NCBI GenBank assembly: GCA_034440635.1
Contig: JAOTON010001899.1
Coordinates: 105,802 to 169,801, forward strand
Direction of reading: 5' to 3'
DNA length: 64,000 bases
From: Lepas anatifera
Lineage: Eukaryota; Arthropoda; Thecostraca; Lepadidae
This document shows, piece by piece, positions 32,740-44,165 of the stretch. Every line of letters begins with the position of its first letter. Within the stretch, counting starts at the first letter, position 1. A program made the position numbers and the translations under genes. The notes under the pieces are model-generated. The model had not been told where the DNA came from. It searched no databases and saw nothing but the letters and a program-made list of their open reading frames with translations.

Positions 32740-33010
32740 CCAGAAGGGAGGAGGTTACCCTGTGTAGATTGCGACTGGAACACACTCATTCAACTCGTCC
32801 ATCTATTTTAGCTCCCGCTGGACTGTCCGCGCTGTGGCGACAGGTTCACTGTCAAATATATCCTTTTAGAATGTCATGAGTATGAGAGAGAACCGACATC
32901 TGCAGGGGTCTCCGACACTGGATTCTCTTCTGGGGCAGCATCCTTCTGTGGATATTGCTACCATCATGTTATAGCTGAGGAGCGTTGGTTTTAATGTCAT
33001 TCACCTTCGT
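32740..33010 (+). pseudogene. LINE 3'-end fragment (Jockey-like C-terminal Cys motif)
   Basis: Across two or three frames the + strand reads LCRLRLEHTHSTRPSILAP, then LDCPRCGDRFTVKYILLECH (a C-x2-C...LLEC motif typical of the segment after the RNase H or RT of Jockey-like LINEs), then HLQGSPTLDSLLGQHPSVDI. At least two frameshifts are needed. A 3' UTR-like AT-rich stretch follows to about 33,180. Confidence 0.6.
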
Positions 33011-34330
33011 AGCTTTTCAGGTTTTACATGACGTCTATGTTCATGTTACCTGTTCGCTGATCTTGGTATGTGATGTGAAAACGTCTGTTTTTCCGTATTC
33101 ATTTTTTATTCATTTTGTTTTTATTTTATTCTTTTTATGACCTTTTGAAACAGTTTTAAAAAAACCTAACCTGTCTTACACCTGACTTGTCAGAGCCGCA
33201 TGACGAAATCCATGGAGCAAAGCGGATTGAGATTTCTCAACAGGCTCTAGACTGGCCTCTTGGCGGTTCAGACAGTTGATGCCAGGGCTCTACAATTGTG
33301 TAGGGTGATAGCCTTTTTTGGCGGGCGCCCAAACGAAGTCCCCCTAATCTCAATTCAAAATAGTTTTTGAGAAATTTTGAAACAAATGTTTTCAGTTTTG
33401 CATTTTTTCCATTTTTATTTCTTTAGCGACAGACTTGAAATTTGCCTCCTATTAAATAAGTAGAAGGGGCCACCTAAGAAAGAAATCAACCTGGTGTGAT
33501 AATATTTATTACACCAAAATGCAGCATTTCTAATACAAGCAAAAGCAATTGAAATTTGACGGCCGCCTTATGAGCTCGAAATATCAGGAAGCACGCTTCA
33601 GTTAGTTTAAAGACAGCTAGCTGGAGGCAGCTAGGTCAATTTTATTGTGCTTAGGCATAGTTTCCAGTGGAAAACGTGAAATTTTGACCTAGTTTTTGCC
33701 ATTCTGCCGGAGGACTGCATTTTTTCACATTTCATTCAAATCTTAATATCTCGCGGTCTAATGCGCCGATTTGACTTTTCGTTTCAGATAATGAAAGAAC
33801 ATTGATTACGCCTAATAATATTTGGAGATGGATATCGTGAAATTGAAATTCATTGTTTTATATGTGTAAATATAATTTTAGTAGAAAAGCTTTTATTTCT
33901 AGCTTCTCGGTTCCCAGCATATGTCTTTCACAAGCTTAGAATTCACATGACTTAATAGGAAAATCGATTGCGATCATTTCATTCATTTACACTACTCACT
34001 TATCTCCAACGGCTTTCGAGTAATTCGTCCGAAAGCGTATTTCAAGGAGGTAAATTTCTTGGAACATGTTTGCTTCTCACCATGGTTTCAAGTTCTTAGA
34101 ATAAATGGAAGTGGATGAAATTTGGCACGAAGCTAGGTTAGGGTCCTGGGTCACCGATACAAGTGATTCTAAGCCAATGTAATGTTTAGTTCGTCTTCTA
34201 GAAGCAGCTTCATACCATGCCTTTTGTGTACGAACACAGCACTCGGCACCACGATCGCGGCATCGTTTTGGTTGAGCGATACCGGCCAGTGACCTGACGG
34301 GTCTCAGGTGTAGGGCTAGTTGGAGTCGGT
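33010..34330. other. AT-rich single-copy stretch
   Basis: No gene, repeat array or recognisable mobile element was seen apart from the LINE tail to about 33,180. Confidence 0.4.
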
Positions 34331-34690
34331 ACAGCATGGCGCAGTGGTCTAGTGATTAGAGGCTCTGACTCGTGATCAGGGGTGCCCGGTTCGAATCCTT
34401 GGTTGACTGTGAGATCTTCATTAGTTATTTCAAAGAAAAGAATGATAACACTGACCTACAGACTTATGAAGAGATACAAGAGATACATTGATACATTACA
34501 TTGAACACGAAATATGGTTTGCTTTCAGCACATTGTCATGCGGCTTGCCTGCGCCGGTGGGGCGTTAGCCCGGGTCTCAGACCGGGTTTGAATTGGTGTT
34601 GACATTTTATTTAGTGTTATGGACACCGTATGACTCCGGATGTCGGTGCGCCCTAAAACGCCAAAGATGATAATGATGATGATGATGCAT
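34331..34690 (+). mobile_element. tRNA-derived SINE, family B, copy 1
   Basis: The head ATGGCGCAGTGGTCTAGTGA (A box) and CCCGGTTCGAATCCTTGG (canonical B box) is followed by TTGACTGTGAGATC, a body with CATTGTCATGCGGCTTGCC, and a 3' part GTGTTATGGACACCG...GCGCCCTAAAACGCCAAAGA that ends in a GAT repeat tail (34,668-34,687). Confidence 0.8.
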
Positions 34691-34943
34691 CAATCACAAC
34701 CAAGGTGTAAATGGTATAATTTGTGTCTCTGTGTAAAAATACAAGTCTGTCTGTCTGAGAGGAACTGCCCAGATGCATGGTGTCATCAACGTATGAGACG
34801 AGTGGTCCACGGGTCATATACACAGAAAGGTCGTCAGCGAACAAAAGGAAAAGGAGAGAGCCGAACACGGCACCCCTGCGATACACCACTTTGACGGGAG
34901 GGATACAGCTTTCACCTCTGAAGTTATGAGAGAGCTCGGTCAA
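34653..34943 (-). pseudogene. Reverse transcriptase fragment with YVDD box
   Basis: The minus-strand frame contains RRGAVFGSLLFLLFADDLSV and LVSYVDDTMHLGSS, matching the QG-S-LGPLLFLL-x-NDL and YxDD motifs of LINE reverse transcriptases. Only about 60 recognisable residues remain; the SINE-B insertion lies next to its 3' side. The clade is not resolved. Confidence 0.65.
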
Positions 34944-36037
34944 GTTCTGCCAAACCTCGATATTTTTTTAGATTGTCCCGATGTCTTACCATGACAATTT
35001 CGTCAGAAGTAGTTCATGATGTACAGTCTGTTGCGAAAGTATCGTTCCGTTCCAGGAGTGGCCGACCAGGCGGGAATATGAAGTTTGGGAACCACATGTC
35101 TGAGGGCGTGGCCTGTTCGGCTGGTCGACCTCCCCAGCGATTAGCGGGTCGGACCGATGAGGCTGGGGTCAGCCGGGGAGAGTGGAGTGACCCAGTGCTT
35201 TCACTTTCAGTCGTGGAAACTCCTGTATTTGAGCGAGAGGTGAAGCACCATAATGGGAATTTCTCGGTTCCGCTGCGGTGGGCCACCAAGTATCCCCCCA
35301 CTATTGAGAGCTGAACGCCAAATACCATTGGAGGCAGGACCGTGTGTATAAGGGTAGTGTTACTGGGAGGAGGCGGAGGGGGAGCAGAGGTCACATTATT
35401 GCCAGAAAGTTGGTAGGAGGGGGATAACATGGTTGTCGAGGGTGCAGAATGGGCAAATACTGGATTTCTCATGGAGGGAATACATGATTGAAAGCGGGTC
35501 CCTATCCGAGCCAAAAGGGGGAGGGGTGATAAGCCAAACCCATCGTGGTGGTGCTCATTTGCATCCTGAGGGGAAGAGAAAACTGGTGGCAAACGAAAGT
35601 TTATGATGGTGCCACTGACATTTTAGGGGAACCCGCGACCATTTCAGGGGCTCGATCTTGGGAAAGAAGCAAGTGACCTCCCTTGCCTTCCCTGAATTCA
35701 CCCATCAGGTGCAAGGGATGCAGAACTCAAACTAAAGACTCATTAGCCAGCCCCTCAAAATAATCGGTCTCTTGACACTTTGCAGCACTATCTTACCTAT
35801 GATAGGGACGTCACAGTGGTTACAGCGGATTGTTGTATCTTAACTGTTCCGAAACATCCATTTCAATAACATTTTGGGATGCCAGCGCTTCTCTTGAAAT
35901 TACTTTCTGGCCCACTCCAGCGTTCAGCGCCAGATTCCGTCACCGCCAGTGTCCTCGATCATTCGGAGGTATCGGCAGTAGAGTCACGTGACCTCCAAAC
36001 GGGTCGCCTGTCCGGACTAGTGGGGTGGCGGCAGCGT

Positions 36038-36325
36038 GCGGAGCCGTGGTGTAGTAGGTAGGATGTTCCATTCTCTTACAGAGCATGCTGGTTCGAACCC
36101 GGGTTGACTGTGCATAGCTTGGCAGTTTTTTCCAAAACTGAATACTGATGCCAACCTATCAAATGATGCTCCTAGGAGCAAGCATGTTCAGCTTTCCACA
36201 CAGTGTCATGTCGGAGACGACCCTCGCCGTTAGGTGACCTGAGGGGGTGGAGCTGGGCCGACATCGGAATTCAGGCAATGTAACCTTGTGACCCAACGAA
36301 GGGGTAGCAGATCATCATCATTAGC
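36038..36325 (+). mobile_element. tRNA-derived SINE, family B-like, copy 2
   Basis: GGAGCCGTGGTGTAGTAGGT (A-box region) and CTGGTTCGAACCCGGGTTGA (B box) lead into CTGTGCATAGCTTGGCAG, a body with TGTCATGTCGGAGACGACCC, and an end AACCTTGTGACCCAACGAAG with ATCATCATCATTAG. It shares the head style of the 34,331 copy but its 3' part differs, so it may be a separate subfamily. Confidence 0.75.
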
Positions 36326-36435
36326 GTATGTTTCCGCGTTATGTCTAACTAGGGGACCTGTCTTTCATACTTTTATATTGCATGCTTGTCTACCGCTGTC
36401 TCTGTATGCTGCCGCCCCTGCTGCCACGGAGCTGA

Positions 36436-36605
36436 GTGGTCTGCGGAGACGACCCTCGCTGTCACGTGACCTGAGCACGGAGCTGAGTGGTCTGCGGAGA
36501 CGATCCTCGCTGTCGCGTGACCTGAGCGGGTGGTGCCGGCGCGAGCTGAGCCGGCATCGGATTGCGGAGAATGAACCTTGTGACCCGGCGAAGAGGTAGC
36601 AGGTG
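36436..36605 (+). repeat. SINE 3'-part duplicate with a 52-bp tandem repeat
   Basis: GAGCTGAGTGGTCTGCGGAG followed by ACGACCCTCGCTGTCACG occurs twice in tandem (starting near 36,430 and 36,482), then ...AACCTTGTGACCCGGCGAAG matches the 3' part of the SINE just upstream. This is a second, headless SINE tail. Confidence 0.65.
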
Positions 36606-37103
36606 CTAGGGAAGCGCGCCGTTTAAGGGTGATAGGAGAGCCAATTGCTCAGTAATTGTACCATTGTATAGCTGGGGACGCGCAAATGTAAGGCACGTTA
36701 ATTCCTCAACACGGGGCGTGTTGTATTGTTAAAACTGCTGACCCCTTTGGGCTGTGGTTTGCCTGCGCGATGAGTCGTACTGAGCGTGCCCTTGACTAAC
36801 TCGGATAGGTGCATGCTACTGGGTTTGTTGCGTCCATACAGAAGAGGTTTGGAATAATAGAGACGGATAGAGATGGATAAGCATGGTGATCAGTGGTGAT
36901 AGATGAAAAAGTAATTAAAAATTAACGGCGGGAAAAACCCATGGGTGACATCGGAGGTTTTAAGAAGCATTTGCAAATGTAATCGCAATTCAAATTGGCC
37001 AAGAAGCGTGACAGGGGGAAGGCTGGGAAAGATGGAGGGTGCAAAGAAATTTAGCGACGCATGTCCGGTTTAAGCAAAATCCATCTCAATATCACAATAG
37101 ATA

Positions 37104-37182
37104 GGTGTCGGCTGGCCTGTCTCCTCGAATCCGGATGTAAAAAAACACTTAGATTATTCGAGGAGACAGGCCAGCCAACACC
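37104..37182. repeat. 27-bp inverted repeat (hairpin)
   Basis: The left arm begins GGTGTCGGCTGGCCTGTCTC (37,104-37,130) and the right arm, ending ACAGGCCAGCCAACACC (37,156-37,182), is its reverse complement with one mismatch, separated by 25 bp. Flanks also repeat: CAATATCACAATAGA on the left and CAATATCACAATACA near 37,228. Confidence 0.9.
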
Positions 37183-37433
37183 ATATCTACTTATGATCAT
37201 GTTCCTCGCCGCAGCACTCCAAAACCTATCAATATCACAATACATTGAAAACCAATATAGGACGGAAGAAACTTTCCGGCACAACCCCTTTGGTCTATGA
37301 CTCCGGCGATTTAGTCTCCGAGTACACAAAGAAAGCAAGCTCGATAAACAAATATTGCGCTTCGTTATTCAGGATACACATCGATGATCAATCCCAGCCT
37401 CACATGGATACAAACAGAGAAATCAGCCCTCCT

Positions 37434-38446
37434 TTAACCCTCGCCCCACCGGGGGCCATCGATAGCCCCCTAAGGTTTTTTGGAGATAGCAGAAAAACGA
37501 CGAAACGCAGCACCGCGGTTGAAGGCTCTGTCTCTCACCTCATCATTTTCCCATCATCCCTGAAAATTTTTACCCCGGGTCACCCAAGGTCAGGTCACCA
37601 GGCGAGGTCAACCAAGGTCACCTCACTTCAACTTTGAAGCTCTATAATAGCTACATTTCTTAGGCGATCGATTTGAAACTTGCTACACTTCATGACCCTT
37701 CCAGGGTCTACAACGTGCATATCCGGGATTTTTATATTTCATGACCTGAGGTCAGGTCACGAGGCGATCTCTCCCATTGAAAAAGCAGTCTCATGATCTA
37801 AAAGCCACAAAAATGATTGAAGATACTCAAAATGCTTAGAACAGCGTTTTTGGACACACTTTCACGGATCCCAGGGGTCATATTTTCCCTTTGACAAGGT
37901 CATTCAAGGTCATCAGGGGTCAAAAACAGTATTTTGACAATAACTTTTGACCTAATTAAGCTAGGGCGCTGAAACAATAACCATCGTGTTTGTCTCGTCA
38001 CTGGCTTTCATTTGATATGCGGCAGGGTCACTTTCTGACCTTTCGTGACCTCAGATCATATTAGGTCACGAGGTGACCTCTGGAGGTCAAACCACTGGCG
38101 GGAGGTCTTTACGTTTCACATAGTGGAAAAAGGGCTGGCAATTTCCTATCAAATGTACTTAACCAGATTTCAATATCTCTAATGGCATAGGAGTTATGCC
38201 CAGTTTTCTTAAGCATTGCATATTTGAGTGAAAATAGCCTATCGTGACCTTTCTTGACCTCTGGAGGTCAAACCATTGACCTGAGCGCTTAAACATGCGA
38301 AGTAATTTCTTACTAAATTCACGCAAGCTTTCTAATGCACTTTGCAGATTTGCGCTAACCCCCATATTTTCGGAGTTAGAGGGGGGCCATCGATGGCCCC
38401 CGGTGGGGCGAAGGTGGCGCCGGACCCCCGGTGGGGCGCGGGTTAA
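37434..38446 (+). mobile_element. TTAA palindrome-end element, core CCATCGATGG (copy 1)
   Basis: TTAACCCTCGCCCCACC then GGGGGCCATCGATAGCCCCC (37,451-37,470), followed by TAAGGTTTTTTGGAGATAG and GAAAAACGACG. The right end carries GGGGGCCATCGATGGCCCCC (38,382-38,401), then GGTGGGGCGAAGGTGGCGCC and GGACCCCCGGTGGGGCGCGG with TTAA at 38,443. Interior: TGACCTGAGGTCAGGTCA at 37,742 and repeated GAGGTCAAACCA. Confidence 0.82.
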
Positions 38447-38978
38447 ACAACATCATTATTACCGAGCGAGATGTGTTGAACCAACTAAACTCACTCAATT
38501 TCCATAAATCCCTATTCCCGACGGACTTCCCCCTCGTATTTTGAAGCTAACGGCGATACTAATATACAAACCACTTACCGCTCTTCTCAACATATCCCAA
38601 AATGAGGAGAAATTTCCATAATTGTGGAAACAAGCCACGATACGGCCAATTAAAAAATTGTTCTCCCTCTGGCTGCCAAAAATTACAGACCCATCCCGCT
38701 TGGTACCATTAGTGTTCCAGTACCATATCATATGTGATCCTCCAGAGCCCGAACGGCGTTAGCTGCGGCTGCGGAGCAAAGTCCTTTACTTTATTTTCGT
38801 TCAGAATTACACGTTAGAACGTGTTCTTCTGAATGCTGTTTGAAACCACTGAAAAGTCAATCATGATGTCAATCAGCTGCATACAGTTAGTTGTGATGAT
38901 AACGGTGCTTTTTTAGTATACGTAGCCAACACTGAAACACAAGGAGTACTTGTGACATAAAGATGTCATATTCTGTTA
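38447..38978. other. Spacer, nothing recognised
   Basis: About 530 bp between two TTAA elements; no supported feature. Confidence 0.4.
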
Positions 38979-39947
38979 TTAACCCTCACCCCGATAGGTG
39001 GGGTGTTTGAACACCCCCTTCGAACTCGGCCCCTATGCGGGATAGCGAAAAACGCGAATGCTGGTGGATAGCTCATACAAATTCATGATGAAACTATACT
39101 AACACTTTTTGGCTCAGTTCAATATCGAGGTCATGACAGGTCAAAGGCAGTGGCATTTTGGGTAAAGTTTATGGGCTCTAGCGTCTGAGAGATGAGTAAG
39201 CACCATTTTTTGGGCACCATTCGCTTTCTCTCGTCACGGCGAATCGAATGATGTAGAATATGACCATCCTAGGTCAAAACACAAATTACCTGACCCCAGG
39301 TCAGGTCAAGGTCACTTTTTAACTTAGCATAGTCGATGTGCATACCAATCGACTCGCAATAGCAATCTGAACGCAATGACACCATAATAAAAGCTGTTTC
39401 ATCATTTCATGCAAAGTTATTGACCGAAGTCTGACAACTGCTTAAATACTCCCAGATAACCTCTCAGAGGTCACAGATCAAAAACTGCAAAATGAATCTG
39501 GAAAGGTACACAGGATACAACGATTTTGAGCATATGAAGGTATTTTCAGCTGTATCTACACAAATACAACCAAATATCTTTTCTTCCATGCATTTCCAAT
39601 GGAGAGGTCATGGTATCTACTTGACCTTAGGTCATCGATATGAAAATCCCGGAATATATGTTTTAGCGCTTGGTGGGCACATTTTGTGGCATAAGTTTCA
39701 ATTCGATTGATTCCGCTATCTCTTACTTATGTCACCTTAAACATTTTTAGATGAGGTCATTTGACCTGCACTGGTGACCTGACCTGAGATGACTTAACCT
39801 TAAAATTTTGGGTGAAGTTGCGGAATTGATCAAAGATAAGCTGTGCCAAGTACGGCGGCGCTTCGTGCCGCTGTTTTTTCTAGCCGCCGGAAAAACCCGA
39901 GGGGGTGTTCAAACACCCCCTTGGGGTGCCCCCAGCGGTAATAATTG
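38979..39947 (-). mobile_element. TTAA palindrome-end element, core TGTTTGAACA (copy 2)
   Basis: TTAACCCTCACCCCGATAGG then GGGTGTTTGAACACCCCC (about 39,000-39,017), CTTCGAACTCGGCCCCTATG and GGGATAGCGAAAAACGCG. The other end has GGGGGTGTTCAAACACCCCC (39,901-39,920) preceded by CCGGAAAAACCCGAG and followed by TTGGGGTGCCCCCAGCGG; the final TTAA is degraded (AATAATTGA). Orientation is opposite to the 40.8-41.8 kb copy. Interior: TGACCTTAGGTCATCGATAT, CACTGGTGACCTGACC. Confidence 0.72.
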
Positions 39948-39959
39948 ACCGCTACAGAC

Positions 39960-40540
39960 ACCCATCGAGAGCAGAAATGAGGCTTGATCTGGCTTTTAGT
40001 ACCAGTTATCCTCTCACCTTACCGCCCCTGCTCACATTGTGTCGTCCCTGCGGTGAATTTTTCACCCAATATGTGATTCAACCACAGGCCAGGCTTAGAA
40101 TAATTGTACCACCTTCCATAGACCATAAGTAAGGGAAAAGGGGGGTCAAGGGGGCCTGCCGCTCCCATTTTTGGCCAAAAATTCTGATCTCAGTCAAAAC
40201 GGGAGAAACAGGGCATGCTTATAACAAGCCGCTGCGGAAGGCAGCGAGGAGCCCAAATTCAGACAGTTTTTGGTCCTAACGTGGACAGTTTTTTGTCGGC
40301 ATCAGGTTGGAGTTTGGCTGCCCCCCTTACTGTTTTGCGCGGTGGCGACGCTTATGCCCCTTCACTTGTGTTTTACACCATACGACAAATATGTATTGCT
40401 TTTTACCTGATAAGTACCTTATCTGGCCAATTTTTCACCTGCAGAAGCCTGTCACGCCCTGTCAAACATGCCACCTTCCATAAGCCACCCCCCCTTTCGT
40501 CAGCCGGGCCCCCAAACGAAAATCCTGGCTGCGCGCCTGG
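39960..40540. repeat. C-rich dispersed repeat, copy 2
   Basis: It begins CCCATCGAGAGCAGAAATGA and ends CCCCCAAACGAAAATCCTGG then CTGCGCGCCTGG, like the repeat at 4,497-4,866. The interior TACCGCCCCTGCTCACATTG keeps the C-rich phrase style. Confidence 0.5.
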
Positions 40541-40786
40541 CAATATCCAAATTCTATAGATCTCAAGAGAGGCGTAAAGAAACCCCGCCAGGTGGCATGT
40601 GATGCGGACACTTCGTCCATTTTAGCTCGAATCTGGAGTTGCAGCACCCATGTATAACCTCAACTTGACCAAACAACATCTGTGAGGTGTGCGTTCCACC
40701 CCTCCTCAGCTGTCCCCGCCAAATTCCCGCCCACTCGCCCGGCTCAGCGCTACAGCGTACAGTGACTTCCAAACTAGTGGGTCGGC

Positions 40787-40813
40787 AGCGGAACGATAAT
40801 TTTACAACTGACT
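40787..40813. mobile_element. Tc1-like terminal repeat remnant
   Basis: GGAACGATAATTTTACAACT then GACTGTA is the reverse complement of a diverged TACAGTCTGTTGCGAAAGTA-type end as at 35,022. The partner end was not found. It lies just left of the 40,838 element. Confidence 0.35.
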
Positions 40814-40837
40814 GTACGCATCAAACGTTTCTAGCAC

Positions 40838-41807
40838 TCGCCCCGGTGGGGGTGTTTGAACACCCCTCGGGTTTTTCCGGCGGCACGAAAAAACGGCGGC
40901 GCGAAGCGCCACCGTACTTAGCACACCTTATCTTTCATTAATTCAGAAATTTTCCCCAAAATTTTAAGGGTGGGTCATCTCAGGTCAGGTCATCAGTGCA
41001 GGTCAAGTGACCTCACCTCAAAAGGTGTCTAAGGTGGCGTAATTAAGAAATGGGTGAATCTAATGGATTGAAACTTATATCACATAATGGACCCACCAAG
41101 TGCTACAACTTATGTTCGGGGATTTTCCATATCAATGCCGTAAGGAAAAACAGAAATTAAGAAAAACAAATTGGGCTGTGTTTGTGTAGATACAGCTAAG
41201 AATACATTCATATTCCCCAAATCGTAGTATCCTGAGCCCCTTTTCAGGTGCATGTTACAATTTTTGACCTGTGACCTCTGAGAGGCCATCTGGGGCTATT
41301 TAAGCAGTTTTCAGATTTAGGTTAATAAAGTTGCATGCAATGATGATACAGATTTTATTTTGATATCATTGCGTTCAGATTGCTATTGCGAGTCGATTGA
41401 TATGCATATCGACAATGTTAGGTCAAAAAGTGACCTTGACCTGACCTGAGGTCAGGTCATTTTGTGCTTTGAACTAGCATAATCATATTATACATAATTC
41501 GATTCGCCGTGACAAGAGGAAGCGAATGGTGTCTAAAAAATTATTCTAACTCAACTCGGTCAGACGCTAGAGCCAAACAAAACTCAAAATCCCACTTTCT
41601 TTGGCATGTCATGACCTCAATATTGACCTAAGCCAAGAAGTAAATGATATAGTTTCTTCAATAATTTTTACGAACTGTTCATCAGCCTTCGCGTTTTTTC
41701 TCTTTCTCGCATAGGGGCCTAGTTCGAGTGGGTGTTCAAACACCCGCCACCGGGGTGTGGGCCACCCGCCACGATGGTGGCTCGAGGCCCACCGGGGCGC
41801 GGGTTAA
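40838..41807 (+). mobile_element. TTAA palindrome-end element, core TGTTTGAACA (copy 3)
   Basis: The left end CTCGCCCCGGTGGGGGTGTT continues into TGAACACCCC, CGGGTTTTTCCGGCGGCACG and AAAAAACGGCGGCGCGAAGC. The right palindrome GGGTGTTCAAACACCC (41,730-41,745) is followed by a duplicated module (CACGATGGTGGCTCGAGG) and ACCGGGGCGCGGGTTAA (TTAA 41,804). The left TTAA has decayed (TTTCTAGCA). A palindrome with TGACCTGACCT arms lies at 41,437-41,459. Homologous along its length to 6,832-7,608. Confidence 0.78.
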
Positions 41808-42794
41808 TGAATGTAGAGCGGCTACGTGAATAGTTGACCCATGCTAAGTCCTCTGCAAAACATTATGTAGCGCGAACCGCATCTTCGACCGAATGCTTAG
41901 ACCTAAACCTGGCTGCAATACTGGGGCATCGTGGAGACAACTTTTTATAATAAGCTTTTGCTAACACGCTTAAGCATTAGATTGACCAATGATAAGAGGA
42001 TATGGAAGGTTTGCCCGACTTAAAGATCGGTACAATGAACGCTAATTTCCAGTTATTCCCTCGGTATGAGTCTCCAATAATTTCTGATAGATTACGAATA
42101 TAATTCACTCACTACTCTTCTAGACATAGAACATATGTCTGTCTACCCGCGGTATCCTGTCTACCCGGAAAACAGTCATCGTTATTTCCCATAACGCATA
42201 AAATATGAAAATTGTTTGTTAGATGTAGAGTATTCATGCGCTGCTATAATGGTATAAACCCAGTAAAAACATAGGGAAGGGGCGAAAATTGAGAATGTGT
42301 TCCGTTTGTGATAGCGTCATTCGATTGCCTACGTGTTTTATTGAAGAAGGAGGTTTTTGGAAATTTTGATCAGGCAGGTTTTCCATTTGGGTATTTTACA
42401 GCACATGAGGGTGGGTATGATTAAACAGTGAAGTGGAGAGAGTGACAAGAGTGACAAGGGAGTGCGAAGAGTTTTGCTGGCAGTTGTCGACTCTGTGAAC
42501 ATTAACGATAGGAACGCTGCAACTGCGAAACAGTGCATGAGAACACACCGGGTGTGTATCAGCCCCAGAGTCTGGCGCCAGCGGAGCTGCGCCCCAGGGG
42601 ATAAAGGTGTGGCACCAACCTCACCAATCTCAGTTCTTACGTCTAGTTTCCTTGGCACATTGTGTATAGTTTTACCGCTGTCCTGCTCGCATCGTATTCA
42701 GGTGAGAACGTCCTACTATGACGTTGGGGCGAAACGGTAGGAACTATTTTCCTGCTGAATATATGTTTAGATTTTCCTACCCAGATACCTTCCG
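41808..42794. other. Spacer, nothing recognised
   Basis: Contains TGTCTACCCGCGGTATCCTG and TCTACCCGG near 42,140, but no gene or clear repeat. Confidence 0.4.
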
Positions 42795-43820
42795 TTGACC
42801 TTTGCCCCTCGGGGGCCATTGATGGCCTCCTTAAGTTTTTTTCGGGATAGCAGAAAAACGACGAGGCGCAGCACCGCGGTTGATGGCTCTACCTCTCACC
42901 CAATCATTTTCCAACCATCCCTGAAATTTTTACCCCGGGTCACCCGAGGTCAGGTCACCAGGCGAGGTCAACCAAGGTCACCTCGCTTCAAATTTTGAGC
43001 TCTATAAGAGCTATATTTCTTAGTCGATCGATTTGAAACTTCCTACAAATTATCACCCCTCCAGGGTCTACACAGTTTATATCCGGAATTTTTCGATTTC
43101 GTGACCTGAGGTCAGGTCACGAGGTGACCTCTCCCATTGAAAAAGCATGGGAAAAGCTGTCTTATGATCTAGAAATCACAAAAACGATTGCAAATGCTCA
43201 GCCTGCTCAGGAATGCGTTCTTGAACACCCTTTCACGGATCCCAGGGGCCATATTTTCCCTTTAACCTATCCGAGGTCATCCAAGGTCACCAGGGGTCAA
43301 AACAGTATTTCGGTAATAACTTTTGACCTAATTAAGCTAGAGCGCTGAATCAAACATCATCGTGTATGTCTCGTCACTGGCTTTTGTTTGATATACGGCA
43401 AGGTCAATTTCTGACTTTTCATGACCTCAGATCATATTAGGTCACGAGGTGACCTCTGGAGGTCAAACCACTGGCGGGGGTCATTACGTTCCGCATAGCG
43501 GAAAAAGATCTGGAATTTTTATATGCAAAGTACTTTACCAGATCTCAAAAGCTCTAATCACATTAGAGTTATGCCCAGTTTTCTTAAGCATTGCATATTT
43601 GAGTGAAAATAGCCTATCGTGACCCAACTTGATCTCTGGAGGTCAAACCATTGACCTGAGCGCTTAAACATGCCGCATAGTTTCTTACTGAATTCACGCG
43701 ACCTTTCTAATGCACTTTGCACATTTGCGCTAACCACCATATTTTCGGAGTTAGAGGGGGACCATCGATGGCCCCCGGTGGGGCGAAGGTGGCGCCGGAC
43801 CCCAGTGGGGCGCGGGTTAA
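42795..43820 (+). mobile_element. TTAA palindrome-end element, core CCATCGATGG (copy 2)
   Basis: The left end has TTGACCTTTGCCCCTCGGGG then GCCATTGATGGCCTCC (one core mismatch) and GGGATAGCAGAAAAACGACG. The right end has GGGGGACCATCGATGGCCCC (43,756 on), GGTGGGGCGAAGGTGGCGCC and CAGTGGGGCGCGGGTTAA (TTAA 43,817). The left TTAA is mutated to TTGA. The interior follows 37,434-38,446 closely, for example CACCCGAGGTCAGGTCACCA. Confidence 0.8.
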
Positions 43821-43834
43821 TCGTATTTTGAATA

Positions 43835-44165
43835 GTGTCAATATTATTATCATTATAATTGCTACCATTACCGTTATTATTATTATTATCATTGTTTTGA
43901 CTACTACCATTATCATTATAATAAAAATAATTGTTGGGGTTTAACGACGCACCAACTGCCAAGGTTATATGGCGTCGTCATCTCTCACCCTGTTGGAAGG
44001 GATTTGGGGGATCAGATCAACTTATTCAGAGGCTATGCCGGGACTTGAACCCGGGACCGGTGGTTTAGAAGACAGGGATGTTATGCACTAAGCCACCCAT
44101 CTCCCATTATCATTATCATCAGTATTATAATCATAACAATATTTATCATTGTGATCATCATCGTG
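43835..44165. repeat. ATT/ATC-rich microsatellite split by a SINE
   Basis: ATTATTATCATTATAATTGC and GTTATTATTATTATTATCAT lie left of the SINE; CATTATCATTATCATCAGTA and ATCATTGTGATCATCATCGT lie right of it. Confidence 0.8.
43931..44106 (-). mobile_element. tRNA-derived SINE, family A, copy 3
   Basis: In reverse complement: GGTGGCTTAGTGCATAACAT (A-box region), CCCGGGTTCAAGTCCCGGCA (B box), GGGTGAGAGATGACGACGCC and GTTAAACCCCAACAA. Same layout as the copies at 3,163 and 27,243. Confidence 0.8.

Larger units (their letters stand above)
34944..37103. other. Intergenic stretch with SINEs and a Tc1-like end
   Basis: At 35,022 TACAGTCTGTTGCGAAAGTA then TCGTTCC looks like a Tc1-type terminal repeat; its reverse complement in diverged form occurs at 40,787-40,813. 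The long minus-strand frame at 35,014-35,592 has no recognisable domain. SINE-B material lies at 36,038-36,605. Confidence 0.4.

Noticed and set aside
35014..35592. 192-codon minus-strand frame rich in Pro and Ser
   Set aside because: No domain, signal peptide or splice partner; one end coincides with a Tc1-like terminal repeat.
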